Source: Anaerolineae bacterium (GTDB taxonomy: Bacteria > Chloroflexota > Anaerolineae > Aggregatilineales > Phototrophicaceae). Taken from it: a DNA stretch of 64,000 nt. The stretch is taken from positions 62,001 to 126,000 of the forward strand of contig JALHNT010000016.1 of assembly GCA_022843385.1 (NCBI GenBank). The letters are read 5' to 3'. A model generated the notes under the pieces. It did no database searches. It was not told the DNA's origin and saw only the letters and a list, made by a program, of their open reading frames with translations. A program made the translations under genes and the position numbers. Shown one piece after another: positions 44,647 through 53,963 of the stretch. How positions within the stretch are numbered: the stretch's first letter is position 1; every line of letters begins with the position of its first letter.

Positions 44647-47600
44647 TCATTCGCCGGTCTTGCCTCGCAGCAGGTCTTCGATCAATCCCATCGTATCGAT
44701 GTTCAGATCGGTTGGCGCTGAAGGTGATGAAGTGCTGGTGATTTCAACGGCGCTATTCTGATGAGCCAGGACTGGCGATGCGGTTGACACCCAGGCAGCT
44801 CGCTGCGACTGCGGCCACATCTGTTGATGAATGCGGTTAATCAGGAGCGCCGGATTTTCCACCAATGCTGTCTGAATGATGCTGACGCGGTTATTTTCCG
44901 GCACAAAGGCGCGCCCGCGCGGCAGGTTATCGGCGGTGAGTCCACTCAAACGCAAGCCGAAAGGTTGCAGGCTGTCGCGGGCGGAGAGGGCGAAACCGGA
45001 GCGTTTGAGCAGCAGTTGTTTGATGAAGGGGTCCATCACCCGATCCAGATAACCGGCTGTCCAGATGCTCAGGAGACCATCGCTGTACTGGCGCGCTAAA
45101 TCGCGCAACTGGCGCAGCGCCGGATGAGCCGCGCCCAGGGCATCAACCAGCACATCGTAATCGTCAATGATGAGCGTGGTCTGTGGCGGGTGGGGCAGTC
45201 GGCGCAGCGTTTGCAGTTCCTCCGCCAGTTCATTCAGGCGACTGAGAAAATCATCGACATCGGTCATGTAGCACAGGGTATGCCGCAGCGCTGCCAGACC
45301 TTTCAGGCTGCGCCCATTGAGATCAAGCAACAGCAGGCGCATTTGATCGGGCGGGAACTGCATGGCCGCCGCCAGCGCAGCCGCTTGGAGCAGGTTAGTC
45401 TTGCCCGAACCGGGCGGTCCAGTCACGACAAAATGTGGGCCGGAAAGTCGCCAGTCCAGATGAAACAGGCTCAAGGCATCATCGTCGCGCCGTCCCAGTG
45501 TGGAGATGAGGTGTGGGATGTGGTCGCTGTGTGCGGGTGCGGGTGCAAGGGGCAGCATATCCAACGGAATCAGGCTGGGTAATTCGTGAATGGGCGCGGG
45601 AGCGTGTGATGCCGGGGCTTGGGAGCTGTTGGCAGGAGTACCCTGTCCATTGAGATAGGCGCTGTTCATGGCGTCGATCACCCGGCGCATCTGACGGATG
45701 ACGGCCTCTTCACTCTCTGGCAGATCGTCCATCGCTGGCAGACAAAGCTGACAGGCCAGCGGTGGAGTGGCAGCGATGAAACCGCGACCGTGCGGCAGCC
45801 GGCTATCGAGGGCGATCTGAATCGAACCGACGCTCATGACGTAGTCAGCTGGATTGCCCAGTTGCAGGGCGATGCGCTGTGGCATGAGTGAGCGCAATCG
45901 CTCTGGCACCGCGGTCACGGTGCTGGCGGTGATGACGAGGTAGATGTGCACGGCGCGGCCCTCGTTCACCAGGCGCTCAAACGCCGTCATGTGGCTTTCG
46001 TAACAGCTATCGCGGAATTGTTCGTACTGGTCGATGAAGACGACGATCACCGGTTCGTGCGGACTGCGGTTGGTCTGACGCTCTTCCAGCAGCGTTAACA
46101 AGCGGGCGAAAAGTCGGCGGATTCGTTCGGCTTCGGTCCCGTGAATGACTGTCTCGGCATGGGGCAGGCGGCTGATCTCGGTCAGCCCGTGACCGGTGAA
46201 GCTCAGGCAATACAGATGCAATTGCTGTGGCGGGTGAAGATGCGCCAGACTGAAGGCCAGTGTGCGCAGCGCGGTTGTCTTGCCCGAGTCTGGGCCGCCG
46301 AAGATGAGCAGATGACCGCTGTGCTGGGTCATCTCTGGATTATCACCCGGATTGAGGTGTATCCACAGCGGCGTCTGGGTGCGGTTGTAGATGTCATCAA
46401 TCAGGCCAATCGGCGCACTGCCCGGTTCGATGCGTAGGCCACGCAGGTCACGAGCTGGCAGCCATTCGACACCATTCCAGCCGCCATAGCCGACACCCGT
46501 GAAGGCCGTCTGCAATGTCAGCGCATCATCGAGCGGGGCGAGCAACAGACGCGGCACGGCTGGAATCTGATTGTCGCGGGCATAGTCTTCGATCAATTCG
46601 GCGATGGCCTGGGCGGTGGTGTGAACCCCATCATCGGGGGCATGGTCGATCACAGTGGGATAGGCGACGTCGGATTCGGGCAGCAGATTGATGACTTCAC
46701 CCGCTTCCGTAATCAGTTCCAGGATCAGTTCATCGTTTCCAGTCGTGACCGGGCTGGGATGATAGTCGCCACCGACCGAAGCCGTCTGGAACTGCTTGAA
46801 CAACCCCCGTTCGCCCACCTGAAAATAGCCGCGTCCGGGCCAACCGGGCGGGAGATAAGCGGCGTCCGGGCGGCGCAACATGGCGCGACTGGCCTCGATG
46901 TTTTGGACGCGCAGGCAGATGCGGAATTGCAGGTTGGCGTTCATCTCGTCGGTGATGACGTCCATCGGACTTTGAGTCGCCAGAATCAGATGTAAGCCGA
47001 GGCCGCGCCCGACCTGGGCGATCTTGACCAGTTCGTGCAGGAAATCCGGCATCTCACGGGCGAGTTGGGCAAATTCGTCCACCAGGATAAACAGGTGTGG
47101 CAGTGGCGTATAAGACGGGTCCTGGATGTGGGCGATGGTACGGGAATAGTGCCGGTGATACTGGGTGATATCGCGCAGATTGAGCCGCTTGAGGAACTGC
47201 TGACGGGCGCGGATTTCGGCTCGCAGCGCTTCCAGGGCGCGTTCGATCAGCAGTCCATCGAGGTTGGTAATCGTGCCGACGGTATGCGGCAGTTGAGCGA
47301 AGACCTGGAAGGTGCTGCCGCCCTTAAAGTCGATCAACAGGAAGTTGAGCAGGCGCGGATCATGTTCCAGCGCTAAGGCGCATACCATCGTCTGAAGCAG
47401 CTCGCTTTTGCCCGCGCCAGTGGTGCCGGCCAGAACACCATGTGGGCCGTGATGATCCTCATCCAGCCAGAGTTGCAGGCTGTTGGTCTGGCTCTCGCGG
47501 CCAATCTCGATGGGGAAGGGCAGGACACCGCGCGGGATGGGACGCCGCCAGCGCTCATCCATCAGGGTGCGCAGATGGTCAAGCCGATGAATGGCGTATA

Positions 47601-48846
47601 GCTCCAGGAAGTTGATGCGGCGCGGCAGACGAGTCCCGCTGTCGCCGTGAGCAACGGTCATGGCGGAGAGGGCGCGGGCGATATGCTCGGCGTCGGGCGG
47701 GGTGAGGCTGTCAATCGCGCTGCCGATCAACTCATCCTGATTATCGGTCGCATGGCTGATGCGAAAACGATCCTCGTCATCGATCTCAACCCAGGCGTCA
47801 AAGTCATGGACGGCGGGCGATCGCGCGGGGAGCAGGGCTACCAGCGAGGCATTCAGCCGATCTGCAGCATGGGTGAGCAGGGCGTAGATTGGCTCGTGCT
47901 GGATCAGGCTGATGTCATCGACCAGCAGCAGCAGGTGTGGCGCGGACGCCGGACGGTCACGACGCTCCTCAAGCACCTGCGTCAGGTTGCTCAATAGATG
48001 ATGGATATGTTCCGGCTCGAAGGCCATCAGATCGCCACTGCCGGAGTGGTCGCCCATGCTGGTGTGTGGCAGCCATTCCATCCACGACCAGTCAGTGTAG
48101 TGTGTGCGCGAGGCGATGATGTGAACCCGGAGATCGCGGGGCGCATGGGTCAGGCTGAGGTGACAGAGCAGGCTGCGGGCGGCCTTCAACACCTGCGGAC
48201 GCTCGCCGCTGAGGGCAAGCGAGGGATAGGCGGCCAGCGAGACGGCCAGCGGCACATCGCGCAGCAGGCGGTAATCATCGGCCAGCGCCAGGGCGCGCTC
48301 CAGCTCCGGGACATCGCTATCCGGGTCTGGCAACTTGATGCGGACAGCCGACGGAAGGAAACCCACCCCCAGCCGCACGGCGGTGAATTCCGCGTCACCG
48401 GGACTGCACTCCCACAGATGATCTTTCGCCAGCACACGGTTCAGGCTGTCGCTGGGGTCGGGGAAGCTGGCGTTCAGGCTGGCGACCTGGACATCATAAG
48501 CGGCTTGCAGGCGAGCGCGTTTCTTTTCCAGCAACCGGATGTACTGCTGGCTGACTTCGAGTCGTTGTCGTTCATAATCGCGGCGACGCCAGCGTTGAGC
48601 CAGGATCGTCCCGCCGATGGTGATGAGCGCCAGGAACAGGAGAGGGACTGCCGACAGCAGGCTGTTGGGGTTATCGCCCGCGCGGAACATATAGAAGAGC
48701 GCCATGATGCCGATGCCGGCGACCGGGATGGTGGTGATGAGCCAGTTCTGTTCCGGCAGGCGCGGCTGGGCCGGCGGCGCGGGGATGTCGATGGTGTCTT
48801 CCGGCAGCCGGGGATTCCAGGGACGAGCAGGACGATCAGCCGGCAT
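44647..48846 (-). CDS. EccC/EssC-type FtsK/SpoIIIE secretion ATPase
   Basis: 1399 residues. Two membrane segments lie near 36-54 and 64-85 with a short loop. A DUF-type membrane-proximal domain with DHLWECSPGDAEFTAVRLG near 143-161 is typical of type VII motors. Three ATPase domains follow: Walker A1 GTTGAGKSELL near 475 with Walker B HLFILVDEFAQL (Asp then Glu, as in the active first domain of EccC); A2 GGPDSGKTTALR near 850 with VVFIDQYEQF (no catalytic Glu); A3 TGPPGSGKTNLLQ near 1145 with TLIIDDYDVL. LPPGWPGRGYFQVG near 670 is also family-typical. There are no N-terminal FHA domains, so it is closer to EccC in layout. It lies five bases after the WXG100 gene. Confidence 0.93.
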   Translation of the reverse strand: MPADRPARPWNPRLPEDTIDIPAPPAQPRLPEQNWLITTIPVAGIGIMALFYMFRAGDNPNSLLSAVPLLFLALITIGGTILAQRWRRRDYERQRLEVSQQYIRLLEKKRARLQAAYDVQVASLNASFPDPSDSLNRVLAKDHLWECSPGDAEFTAVRLGVGFLPSAVRIKLPDPDSDVPELERALALADDYRLLRDVPLAVSLAAYPSLALSGERPQVLKAARSLLCHLSLTHAPRDLRVHIIASRTHYTDWSWMEWLPHTSMGDHSGSGDLMAFEPEHIHHLLSNLTQVLEERRDRPASAPHLLLLVDDISLIQHEPIYALLTHAADRLNASLVALLPARSPAVHDFDAWVEIDDEDRFRISHATDNQDELIGSAIDSLTPPDAEHIARALSAMTVAHGDSGTRLPRRINFLELYAIHRLDHLRTLMDERWRRPIPRGVLPFPIEIGRESQTNSLQLWLDEDHHGPHGVLAGTTGAGKSELLQTMVCALALEHDPRLLNFLLIDFKGGSTFQVFAQLPHTVGTITNLDGLLIERALEALRAEIRARQQFLKRLNLRDITQYHRHYSRTIAHIQDPSYTPLPHLFILVDEFAQLAREMPDFLHELVKIAQVGRGLGLHLILATQSPMDVITDEMNANLQFRICLRVQNIEASRAMLRRPDAAYLPPGWPGRGYFQVGERGLFKQFQTASVGGDYHPSPVTTGNDELILELITEAGEVINLLPESDVAYPTVIDHAPDDGVHTTAQAIAELIEDYARDNQIPAVPRLLLAPLDDALTLQTAFTGVGYGGWNGVEWLPARDLRGLRIEPGSAPIGLIDDIYNRTQTPLWIHLNPGDNPEMTQHSGHLLIFGGPDSGKTTALRTLAFSLAHLHPPQQLHLYCLSFTGHGLTEISRLPHAETVIHGTEAERIRRLFARLLTLLEERQTNRSPHEPVIVVFIDQYEQFRDSCYESHMTAFERLVNEGRAVHIYLVITASTVTAVPERLRSLMPQRIALQLGNPADYVMSVGSIQIALDSRLPHGRGFIAATPPLACQLCLPAMDDLPESEEAVIRQMRRVIDAMNSAYLNGQGTPANSSQAPASHAPAPIHELPSLIPLDMLPLAPAPAHSDHIPHLISTLGRRDDDALSLFHLDWRLSGPHFVVTGPPGSGKTNLLQAAALAAAMQFPPDQMRLLLLDLNGRSLKGLAALRHTLCYMTDVDDFLSRLNELAEELQTLRRLPHPPQTTLIIDDYDVLVDALGAAHPALRQLRDLARQYSDGLLSIWTAGYLDRVMDPFIKQLLLKRSGFALSARDSLQPFGLRLSGLTADNLPRGRAFVPENNRVSIIQTALVENPALLINRIHQQMWPQSQRAAWVSTASPVLAHQNSAVEITSTSSPSAPTDLNIDTMGLIEDLLRGKTGE

Positions 48847-48851
48847 GATGC

Positions 48852-49121
48852 TCAGAAAGCCTCATCCACCAACTGCATCCGCCGCGCCTGATCTTCCAGT
48901 TCGGTGGCGAATTTTTCCAGAATCATGACCCATTGTTCCATTTCCGGCAGGGTTTCGTTCCACAGCGTGAAGAAGCGATCGGCTCGCTTGCCGATCCACT
49001 GGATGCTCTCGACGCTGGACTTAAGCGACTCGATCTCGGTGCGGATGGCTTCCGCTTCCTGCCGAATCCGCAGCGCCCGCTGGAGCAGCTCGGTATAGGG
49101 AACTTTGATGAGGTCGGTCAT
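48852..49121 (-). CDS. WXG100-family (ESAT-6-like) protein
   Basis: 89 residues, all helical, with the hallmark turn QWIGKRADRFFTLW (W-I-G) near residue 42 between two helices. WXG100 proteins form helical-hairpin dimers and leave the cell through EccC/EssC systems. It stops five bases before the motor gene and starts two bases after the neighbouring WXG100-like gene, so the two are probable partners. The C-terminus lacks an obvious YxxxD/E export signal (it ends ARRMQLVDEAF), which may be supplied by the partner or differ in this phylum. Confidence 0.88.
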   Translation of the reverse strand: MTDLIKVPYTELLQRALRIRQEAEAIRTEIESLKSSVESIQWIGKRADRFFTLWNETLPEMEQWVMILEKFATELEDQARRMQLVDEAF

Positions 49122-49123
49122 GA

Positions 49124-49411
49124 TTACACCTGAGTCGAACGGGCGGCCAGTTCAATATCATCAGCTGCGGCGTTAAGTTTTTCCTGGAAGCCGCTCAACA
49201 CCTCAAAGGCTTCGCGCAGCCGAGGTGTCACCCGATAGTAAGCCGTGCGAAAGGCGTCGGCACCGGCGCTGGCGAAGCGATCTGACGTGAGCGCCAGGAT
49301 TTGCTGATCGACGACATCAATGGCGGTCGTGACCCGTGTGACGCTGCGGTTGATGGCGCTGGCAGCTTCCCGCATCTGCGAGATGTGAGCGAAGATTTCC
49401 CCGGTTGGCAT
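49124..49411 (-). CDS. WXG100-like helical-hairpin protein, partner of the adjacent WXG100 protein
   Basis: 95 residues from ATG 49411, preferred over 49420 because AAAGG is nine bases upstream. Two long helices are joined by SDRFASAGADAFRTAY near 45-60, where the W-x-G turn is replaced by S-A-G. Size, fold and position two bases before the true WXG100 gene make it the likely heterodimer partner, in the way EsxA pairs with EsxB. Confidence 0.8.
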   Translation of the reverse strand: MPTGEIFAHISQMREAASAINRSVTRVTTAIDVVDQQILALTSDRFASAGADAFRTAYYRVTPRLREAFEVLSGFQEKLNAAADDIELAARSTQV

Positions 49412-49444
49412 AGGCCTCATCCTTTGGAATCCATCATCCCGTTC

Positions 49445-49453
49445 ACTATAACA
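49445..49453 (-). promoter_or_regulatory. Possible extended -10 promoter for the WXG100-EssC operon
   Basis: On the minus strand, TGTTATAGT (49453-49445) fits an extended -10 element (TG-N-TATAGT) about 34 bases upstream of the WXG100-like start at 49411. No -35 was seen. It would allow the WXG100 proteins to be made in excess of the kinase and FHA protein. Confidence 0.4.
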
Positions 49454-49474
49454 TAGATTTGTGTCCGTGCCGGG

Positions 49475-50572
49475 TCAGCGATTCCCGATCATGAGCACCA
49501 GCACGATGATGACCACCCAGACGATCACCGAGATCAGGCTGGTGGTCAGCAGCCAGTCGCGGGGGCGCAGGCGGGGGCGCAGCGGATGAACATCATGCTG
49601 GGTGGCGATGTCGTCCAGCGCGAAAGCATGATCGGTGGTATACGCCTGTGCTGGTATTTCATGAGCTGTTAGGGTCGGTGGCAGGGGATTGAGCAGATAG
49701 GGTTGGTTGGCCGGTATGACAATCGCGGCTGTCAACGCATCAACCAATTCCACCAGATCGCGATAGCGCCCGGCTCGGTCATCCAGCGCCTTTTGAAAGA
49801 TCGTGTCCAGCGCTTCAAGGTCTGCGCCGATGATGTCGCCCGGCAGTTCCGGTGGGGGGATGCGGCTGGGCTTGCGCCACGTCTGCTGGCGGATGTGATC
49901 GCGAGCGCGCTGACGGGTTTCCTGCACCGTTGCCCCGACGGTTTGTGGGGTGAAAATGGCATGATGCCCGAAGAGCATTTCATAGGCCACCAGACCAAAA
50001 CTGTAATTGTCACCCATTTCATCGAATGGCTCATCCGGCGGCGGCATGTAAATGCTGGTGCCGGCATGATGCTGAGCGCGGGTCGTTTGCTCACCCATCA
50101 GTGCGATGCTGAAATCGAGCAGATAGGGGATGTCCAGCCCGCTGATGTTAGACGGTTTGATGTCGCGGTGAATGATCTTTTTGCGGTGCAGCGCATTGAT
50201 GGTCGATGCGATGACCCGCAGGATGTCCAGTCGCCGTTCCATCGGGACGCGCAGCATCTCACCGCTGGCGATCAGCCGGTCATAGGTTTCCCCTTCAATA
50301 TACTGCATCATCAAATACGGACGTTCGCCTTCGAGATCGTAATCATACAGCGCCGGGACGTGTGGGTGATGCAGCCGGCGCAGCGCCTTGATCTCAGTCT
50401 CCAGACTCGCTCGATGCTTGCCGTCGGGGTCGTTGGCGATCAAGGCCTCATTCATGAACTTGATGGCGACGGTATGAACGCCATTGCTGGCGCGCCAGAC
50501 ATCACCGGATGAGCCGCTGCCCAGCCGATATTCCAGCGTGTAATTGTTGACGCGGTAGCCAGAAGCGATCAT
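49475..50572 (-). CDS. Hanks-type Ser/Thr protein kinase with C-terminal membrane segment
   Basis: 365 residues. The kinase domain spans about 8-285: Gly loop LGSGSSGDVWRA, Lys in VAIKFMNE near 33, catalytic loop IIHRDIKPSNI near 138 and metal-binding Asp in LLDFSIAL (DFS instead of DFG). The APE motif is replaced by PPPDEP, but DNYSFGLVAYEML is intact, so it should be active. A single membrane segment at 342-363 (LISVIVWVVIIVLVLMIG) ends the protein. It overlaps the FHA gene by four bases. Cytosolic kinase fold plus one membrane helix resembles the topology of EssB/YukC. Likely targets are the FHA-binding partners at this locus. Confidence 0.9.
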   Translation of the reverse strand: MIASGYRVNNYTLEYRLGSGSSGDVWRASNGVHTVAIKFMNEALIANDPDGKHRASLETEIKALRRLHHPHVPALYDYDLEGERPYLMMQYIEGETYDRLIASGEMLRVPMERRLDILRVIASTINALHRKKIIHRDIKPSNISGLDIPYLLDFSIALMGEQTTRAQHHAGTSIYMPPPDEPFDEMGDNYSFGLVAYEMLFGHHAIFTPQTVGATVQETRQRARDHIRQQTWRKPSRIPPPELPGDIIGADLEALDTIFQKALDDRAGRYRDLVELVDALTAAIVIPANQPYLLNPLPPTLTAHEIPAQAYTTDHAFALDDIATQHDVHPLRPRLRPRDWLLTTSLISVIVWVVIIVLVLMIGNR

Positions 50573-51141
50573 AACCGGGTTGCAGCAGATCGGGTATCAC
50601 CAGGAAGGACGAAACGGACGGTCACGCTGGTGCCAAACATGACGACATCATCATTATACAGCCGCTCCGGCTGATCAGGCTTGATGGCCTCGAACTTCCC
50701 CTCTTTGCGGATGGCCGTGCCATACGAACTGCCGCTGTCGATCAGGCGGTATTCGCGGGTGGCATCATCCGAGGAGAAGACAGCGTGGCGGCGCGAGATG
50801 CTCTTTTCATCCAGCGCAATCAGCACTTTTTGTTCCGGGTTATAAAAGCGTCCGATGATGAACTCGCTGCTGGGCAGAGGGATTTCGCTGGGGCCGCGCA
50901 CCCCGCCGGAGAGGATGACCAGCCGGCCATAGGCCGAGCGCCCGCCACCAGACGGGACATTGGTTGGATGATTGGTGGCGTACGCGCTCTGTGGATTGGT
51001 CGGCATGATGGGCGACGAAGGCTGGCGTGTATTCTCACGCCGATTGCGGGTGAGCGTCAGCCAGATGATGTACACCATTTGCAGGACAGCCAGGATGAAC
51101 AGAGTGAAGGTTAAGTACCAGATAGCGGAGATAATATCCAT
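50569..51141 (-). CDS. Membrane-anchored FHA-domain protein
   Basis: 190 residues from ATG 51141, chosen because it leaves an N-terminal membrane segment at about 5-27 (WYLTFTLFILAVLQMVYIIW). A charged linker leads to an FHA domain (about 85-180) with FIIGRFYNP, the phosphothreonine-binding SISRRHAVFSS and DSGSSYGTAI. FHA domains bind phosphothreonine peptides. It starts the minus-strand secretion operon and overlaps the kinase start by four bases, so it is probably the reader of that kinase at the membrane. Confidence 0.88.
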   Translation of the reverse strand: MDIISAIWYLTFTLFILAVLQMVYIIWLTLTRNRRENTRQPSSPIMPTNPQSAYATNHPTNVPSGGGRSAYGRLVILSGGVRGPSEIPLPSSEFIIGRFYNPEQKVLIALDEKSISRRHAVFSSDDATREYRLIDSGSSYGTAIRKEGKFEAIKPDQPERLYNDDVVMFGTSVTVRFVLPGDTRSAATRL

Positions 51142-51299
51142 AGCACGCCCCAATTGAGCCGGACCAACACGCCAATATCCTGAATCAATGATAGTGGGAA
51201 GCGCCGTGATTCGCCAGTTCATCATGGCTCAACTTCGTGTGCTGCTGTTTCGACAATACCTCTTTGCTGCTGATTTTGCTGTTACAAAGACGGATTCAC

Positions 51300-51760
51300 C
51301 ACTGAGACACAGAGAACACCGAGAGCAAGCAGAGCCGGTTGATTCACATGATTCGTCAGATTCGTCAGATTCGCATCACTCCTTTTTTCGATTCGCGAAT
51401 CTTGGGTAGTGGTTTTCCCTCAAGTGTTGCAAAAGTTAGAAATGTTGCAAGTGTTGCAAGTCTCCTTTTTGTGCAACTCCAGTTTTGTGTCGTCGTCGTC
51501 GTCGGACAGACACCGACAGAAAGACAAAGATGGAAAGACCAACTCTAGAGAACACAGAGGACACAGCGCGAAAACAGAGCGAACCCGCACAAGATTCTGC
51601 AAATGCGGCAAATTCTGCACTGGCCTTTTTTGTAGTTTGTGCAGAATAGCTTTCAGCCATCAGCCATCAGCTTTCAGCGAAAGACGAACACAGAGGACAC
51701 AGAGCGCAATCCGAGTCATTCACTTTGAACTTAGCACTCAGCACTTTCAACTCACAAATT
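51300..51760. repeat. Composite intergenic repeats, inverse of those at 26706-27020
   Basis: The elements TTCGTCAGA (tandem), ACAGAG-ACACAGAG and GCACTCAGCACTTTCAAC match, as reverse complements, those in the 26.7-27.0 kb gap. Confidence 0.55.
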
Positions 51761-52070
51761 GTCGTCAAAGTCGTCAAGGTCACTACTGCATTTTGTGACA
51801 ATTGGCTTTCAGCATTCAGTCTGTTGACTGATAAAGGACGACTGTTGACTTCCTGTCGTCAGCATAAGCCCATTCCCGCCGTTACGGGTGAACTTTTGGT
51901 AAACTTTTTGGTACGGTTTTCGAGGTGGCGGCGCTAACCATTTTGAGGGAGCCCTGACCGCGCCAGAGTTGATCAGTGGTTGGGAAACCGTTAAGAAAAA
52001 TCGGGGTCACGCGAGACAAAATGATCCCGATAAAAAAGGGCATGGGCGCATCAGACTACAGGCTGGCAAA

Positions 52071-52100
52071 TTGTCCTCTACTCGCAACTCATGCTACAAT
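52071..52100 (+). promoter_or_regulatory. Candidate promoter for the PP2C-VWA-Ubl genes
   Basis: TTGTCC (52071-52076), an 18-base spacer and TGC-TACAAT (extended -10, 52092-52100), with a predicted start near 52107 and a leader of about 46 bases. Confidence 0.5.
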
Positions 52101-52152
52101 CGCTTGACACACATGAGCATTGGGGGATGCGGTGCAGCCGCTTCAATAGAAG

Positions 52153-53949
52153 ATGCTTTACTTGTTGACGCGCATCTCATCATTTTTCGCCAACATCGGC
52201 ACGAGCTTCCGAGTTTTCTTTTCGTCACTCACCAGCCCCTTCACCAGCGCGATGTTTCAACTGCGCAATATTCGGACGAATAATCCGTTCACGCAGATGG
52301 GGGTGATGTTCCAGAATGGACAGCGCCAGGTACGCTACTGGCTGGGGATGCCGGAACAACCCCGCGAATCGAAGGAACGAGGCGGCAAACCCAAGACGAC
52401 CTTCCGTGATTGGTACGATAGCCTGCCTTGGCGGCGGGGCAAGTCGTGGCGGCGGGAAAAGGTCAGTCTGACCGCGCAGTTCTCCCAAATCCATCTGGTC
52501 AATCAACAGACGCAGATCCCCACTGTCGTACATATTGGGACGATGATCGGGCGCAGTGCATCGGATGTGATCGTGGAGAGCACCAGTCATCGCCCGGTAA
52601 GGCTGCGCTTCGCCCAGATTGATCCTGAACAATTCAAGGCACCGATGCGGCTGACCTATCTGGCGGGCGAAGCCAAGCTGACGGTGGATGGGGTCGAAGT
52701 TGAACGTGAAACGACAATCAAGGAACGGGCGGCCATCCAGATTGATGACCAGTCCTATGAGTGCCAGTTATATGCCTGGGATAAACGCGCTATCGTCACA
52801 CGAGTCGATGCCGGTTGGGCGACAATCCGGGGCAAACGGGCCGATAACGAAGATGCGATTGGCATCTACCAGCACAGTAAGGCCTACTTGTTTGCGGTAG
52901 CTGATGGGGTGGGGAGTGGGCAGTATGGACAACTCATCAGCGAATTCGCAATCCAATACCTGCTGGCGTCGTTCGACAAGAACATTCGCTATACGCTGCC
53001 CTGGCACGATATTCTGAAGAAAGCCTTCAATTATATAAACGCTGAGGTGCGGTATTTCGGCCGCCGTTCGCCCAACGTGGAAGGTTCGACGCTGACGGCG
53101 GTGGTCATTAAGGACTGGGAAGCCTATGTAACCCATGTCGGTGATACGCGGCTTTACCTCTGGCATGATGGCGAGATGCGGCAGTTGACCACCGACCACA
53201 CCGAAAAGCGCCCGGTGATCGAACGCGATACCCGTTATGCGGCTGAGATGGATGCCGCGCCTAAGACTCAGGATGTGTTGCTGAAGGCGATTGGCAAGCA
53301 GGATGGCATCGCGCCGGATGCATTCACCGTGTCGCTGCAACCTGGGGACCGGCTGCTGCTGTGCAGCGATGGGCTGACCAAATGCCTGTCGCTGGATGAA
53401 ATTCGGCATACGTTGACGACGGTACGTTCAACACGCGCTGCTGACGAGCTGATGAAGCAAGCCAATGAACGTCATCCTGATGACAATGTGAGCGCGGTCA
53501 CTCTGGAAGTTCTGCGTGAACCGTATGTTAAGGATTTGTGGGAAGCCTACAACAGCGAACGAGTGTACGCCGGCTACAGCCGTATGTGGTCGCTGCGGCT
53601 GAAGAAGCCCCGCGAAAACTATACTGTGCATCCAGCGATCAAGCAGCCCAATTTCTACGCCCGTCTGGCGCTGATTCTGTCGCTGTTGTTGATTATTCCG
53701 GCGTTCAACTGGTATCGCACGGCGGTGTTGGGAATGGTTGATGTACCGACCGCGACTTCGACGGCGACGCCTACCGCTGATCCGGTGATTGAGATGGAGA
53801 TGACCCAGCAGATAATCAGCCCAACGCCTTTTGTACCAACAGCAACAGCTACCGCGACTGCAACTCCTTTGCCGACGATCACGGCGACGCCGACCTTGAC
53901 CCTGACACCGACACCCATTCCACCCACCAGCACGTTACGGGTGGGGTGA
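52153..53949 (+). CDS. PP2C-type Ser/Thr phosphatase with FHA-like N-terminus and membrane segment
   Basis: 598 residues. About 100 basic residues precede a degenerate FHA-like beta domain (about 118-215; HIGTMIGRSASDVIVES). The PP2C domain (about 220-455) has the metal-binding motifs GKRADNEDAIG, FAVADGVGSG, VTHVGDTRLYL, LLCSDGLTK and HPDDNVSAV. A membrane segment at about 500-520 (RLALILSLLLIIPAFNWY) leads to a Thr-Pro-rich external tail. It is the natural antagonist of the kinase across the gap. No good ribosome site precedes the ATG; no in-frame upstream alternative exists because of a stop just before. Confidence 0.85.
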   Translation: MLYLLTRISSFFANIGTSFRVFFSSLTSPFTSAMFQLRNIRTNNPFTQMGVMFQNGQRQVRYWLGMPEQPRESKERGGKPKTTFRDWYDSLPWRRGKSWRREKVSLTAQFSQIHLVNQQTQIPTVVHIGTMIGRSASDVIVESTSHRPVRLRFAQIDPEQFKAPMRLTYLAGEAKLTVDGVEVERETTIKERAAIQIDDQSYECQLYAWDKRAIVTRVDAGWATIRGKRADNEDAIGIYQHSKAYLFAVADGVGSGQYGQLISEFAIQYLLASFDKNIRYTLPWHDILKKAFNYINAEVRYFGRRSPNVEGSTLTAVVIKDWEAYVTHVGDTRLYLWHDGEMRQLTTDHTEKRPVIERDTRYAAEMDAAPKTQDVLLKAIGKQDGIAPDAFTVSLQPGDRLLLCSDGLTKCLSLDEIRHTLTTVRSTRAADELMKQANERHPDDNVSAVTLEVLREPYVKDLWEAYNSERVYAGYSRMWSLRLKKPRENYTVHPAIKQPNFYARLALILSLLLIIPAFNWYRTAVLGMVDVPTATSTATPTADPVIEMEMTQQIISPTPFVPTATATATATPLPTITATPTLTLTPTPIPPTSTLRVG

Positions 53950-53963
53950 AAGAGAGAGTCTTT

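Larger units (their letters stand above)
51142..52152. other. Kilobase of repeat-rich intergenic DNA between divergent secretion genes
   Basis: No convincing gene seen; short open frames here are low complexity. It contains CACAGAG/ACACAGAG-type elements at about 51303-51322, 51551-51567 and 51690-51706, TTCGTCAGA tandem copies (about 51351-51372), CAGCCATCAGCCATCAGC (about 51655-51672) and a CTTAGCACTCAGCACTTTCAA element (about 51729-51749). Base composition is more AT-rich than the flanking genes. A candidate promoter for the PP2C gene is near its right end. Confidence 0.6.

Noticed and set aside
51409-51798. Small open frames in the 51.1-52.2 kb gap
   Set aside because: Translated repeat DNA (Ser/Arg/Thr-rich) with no start signals or homology pattern.
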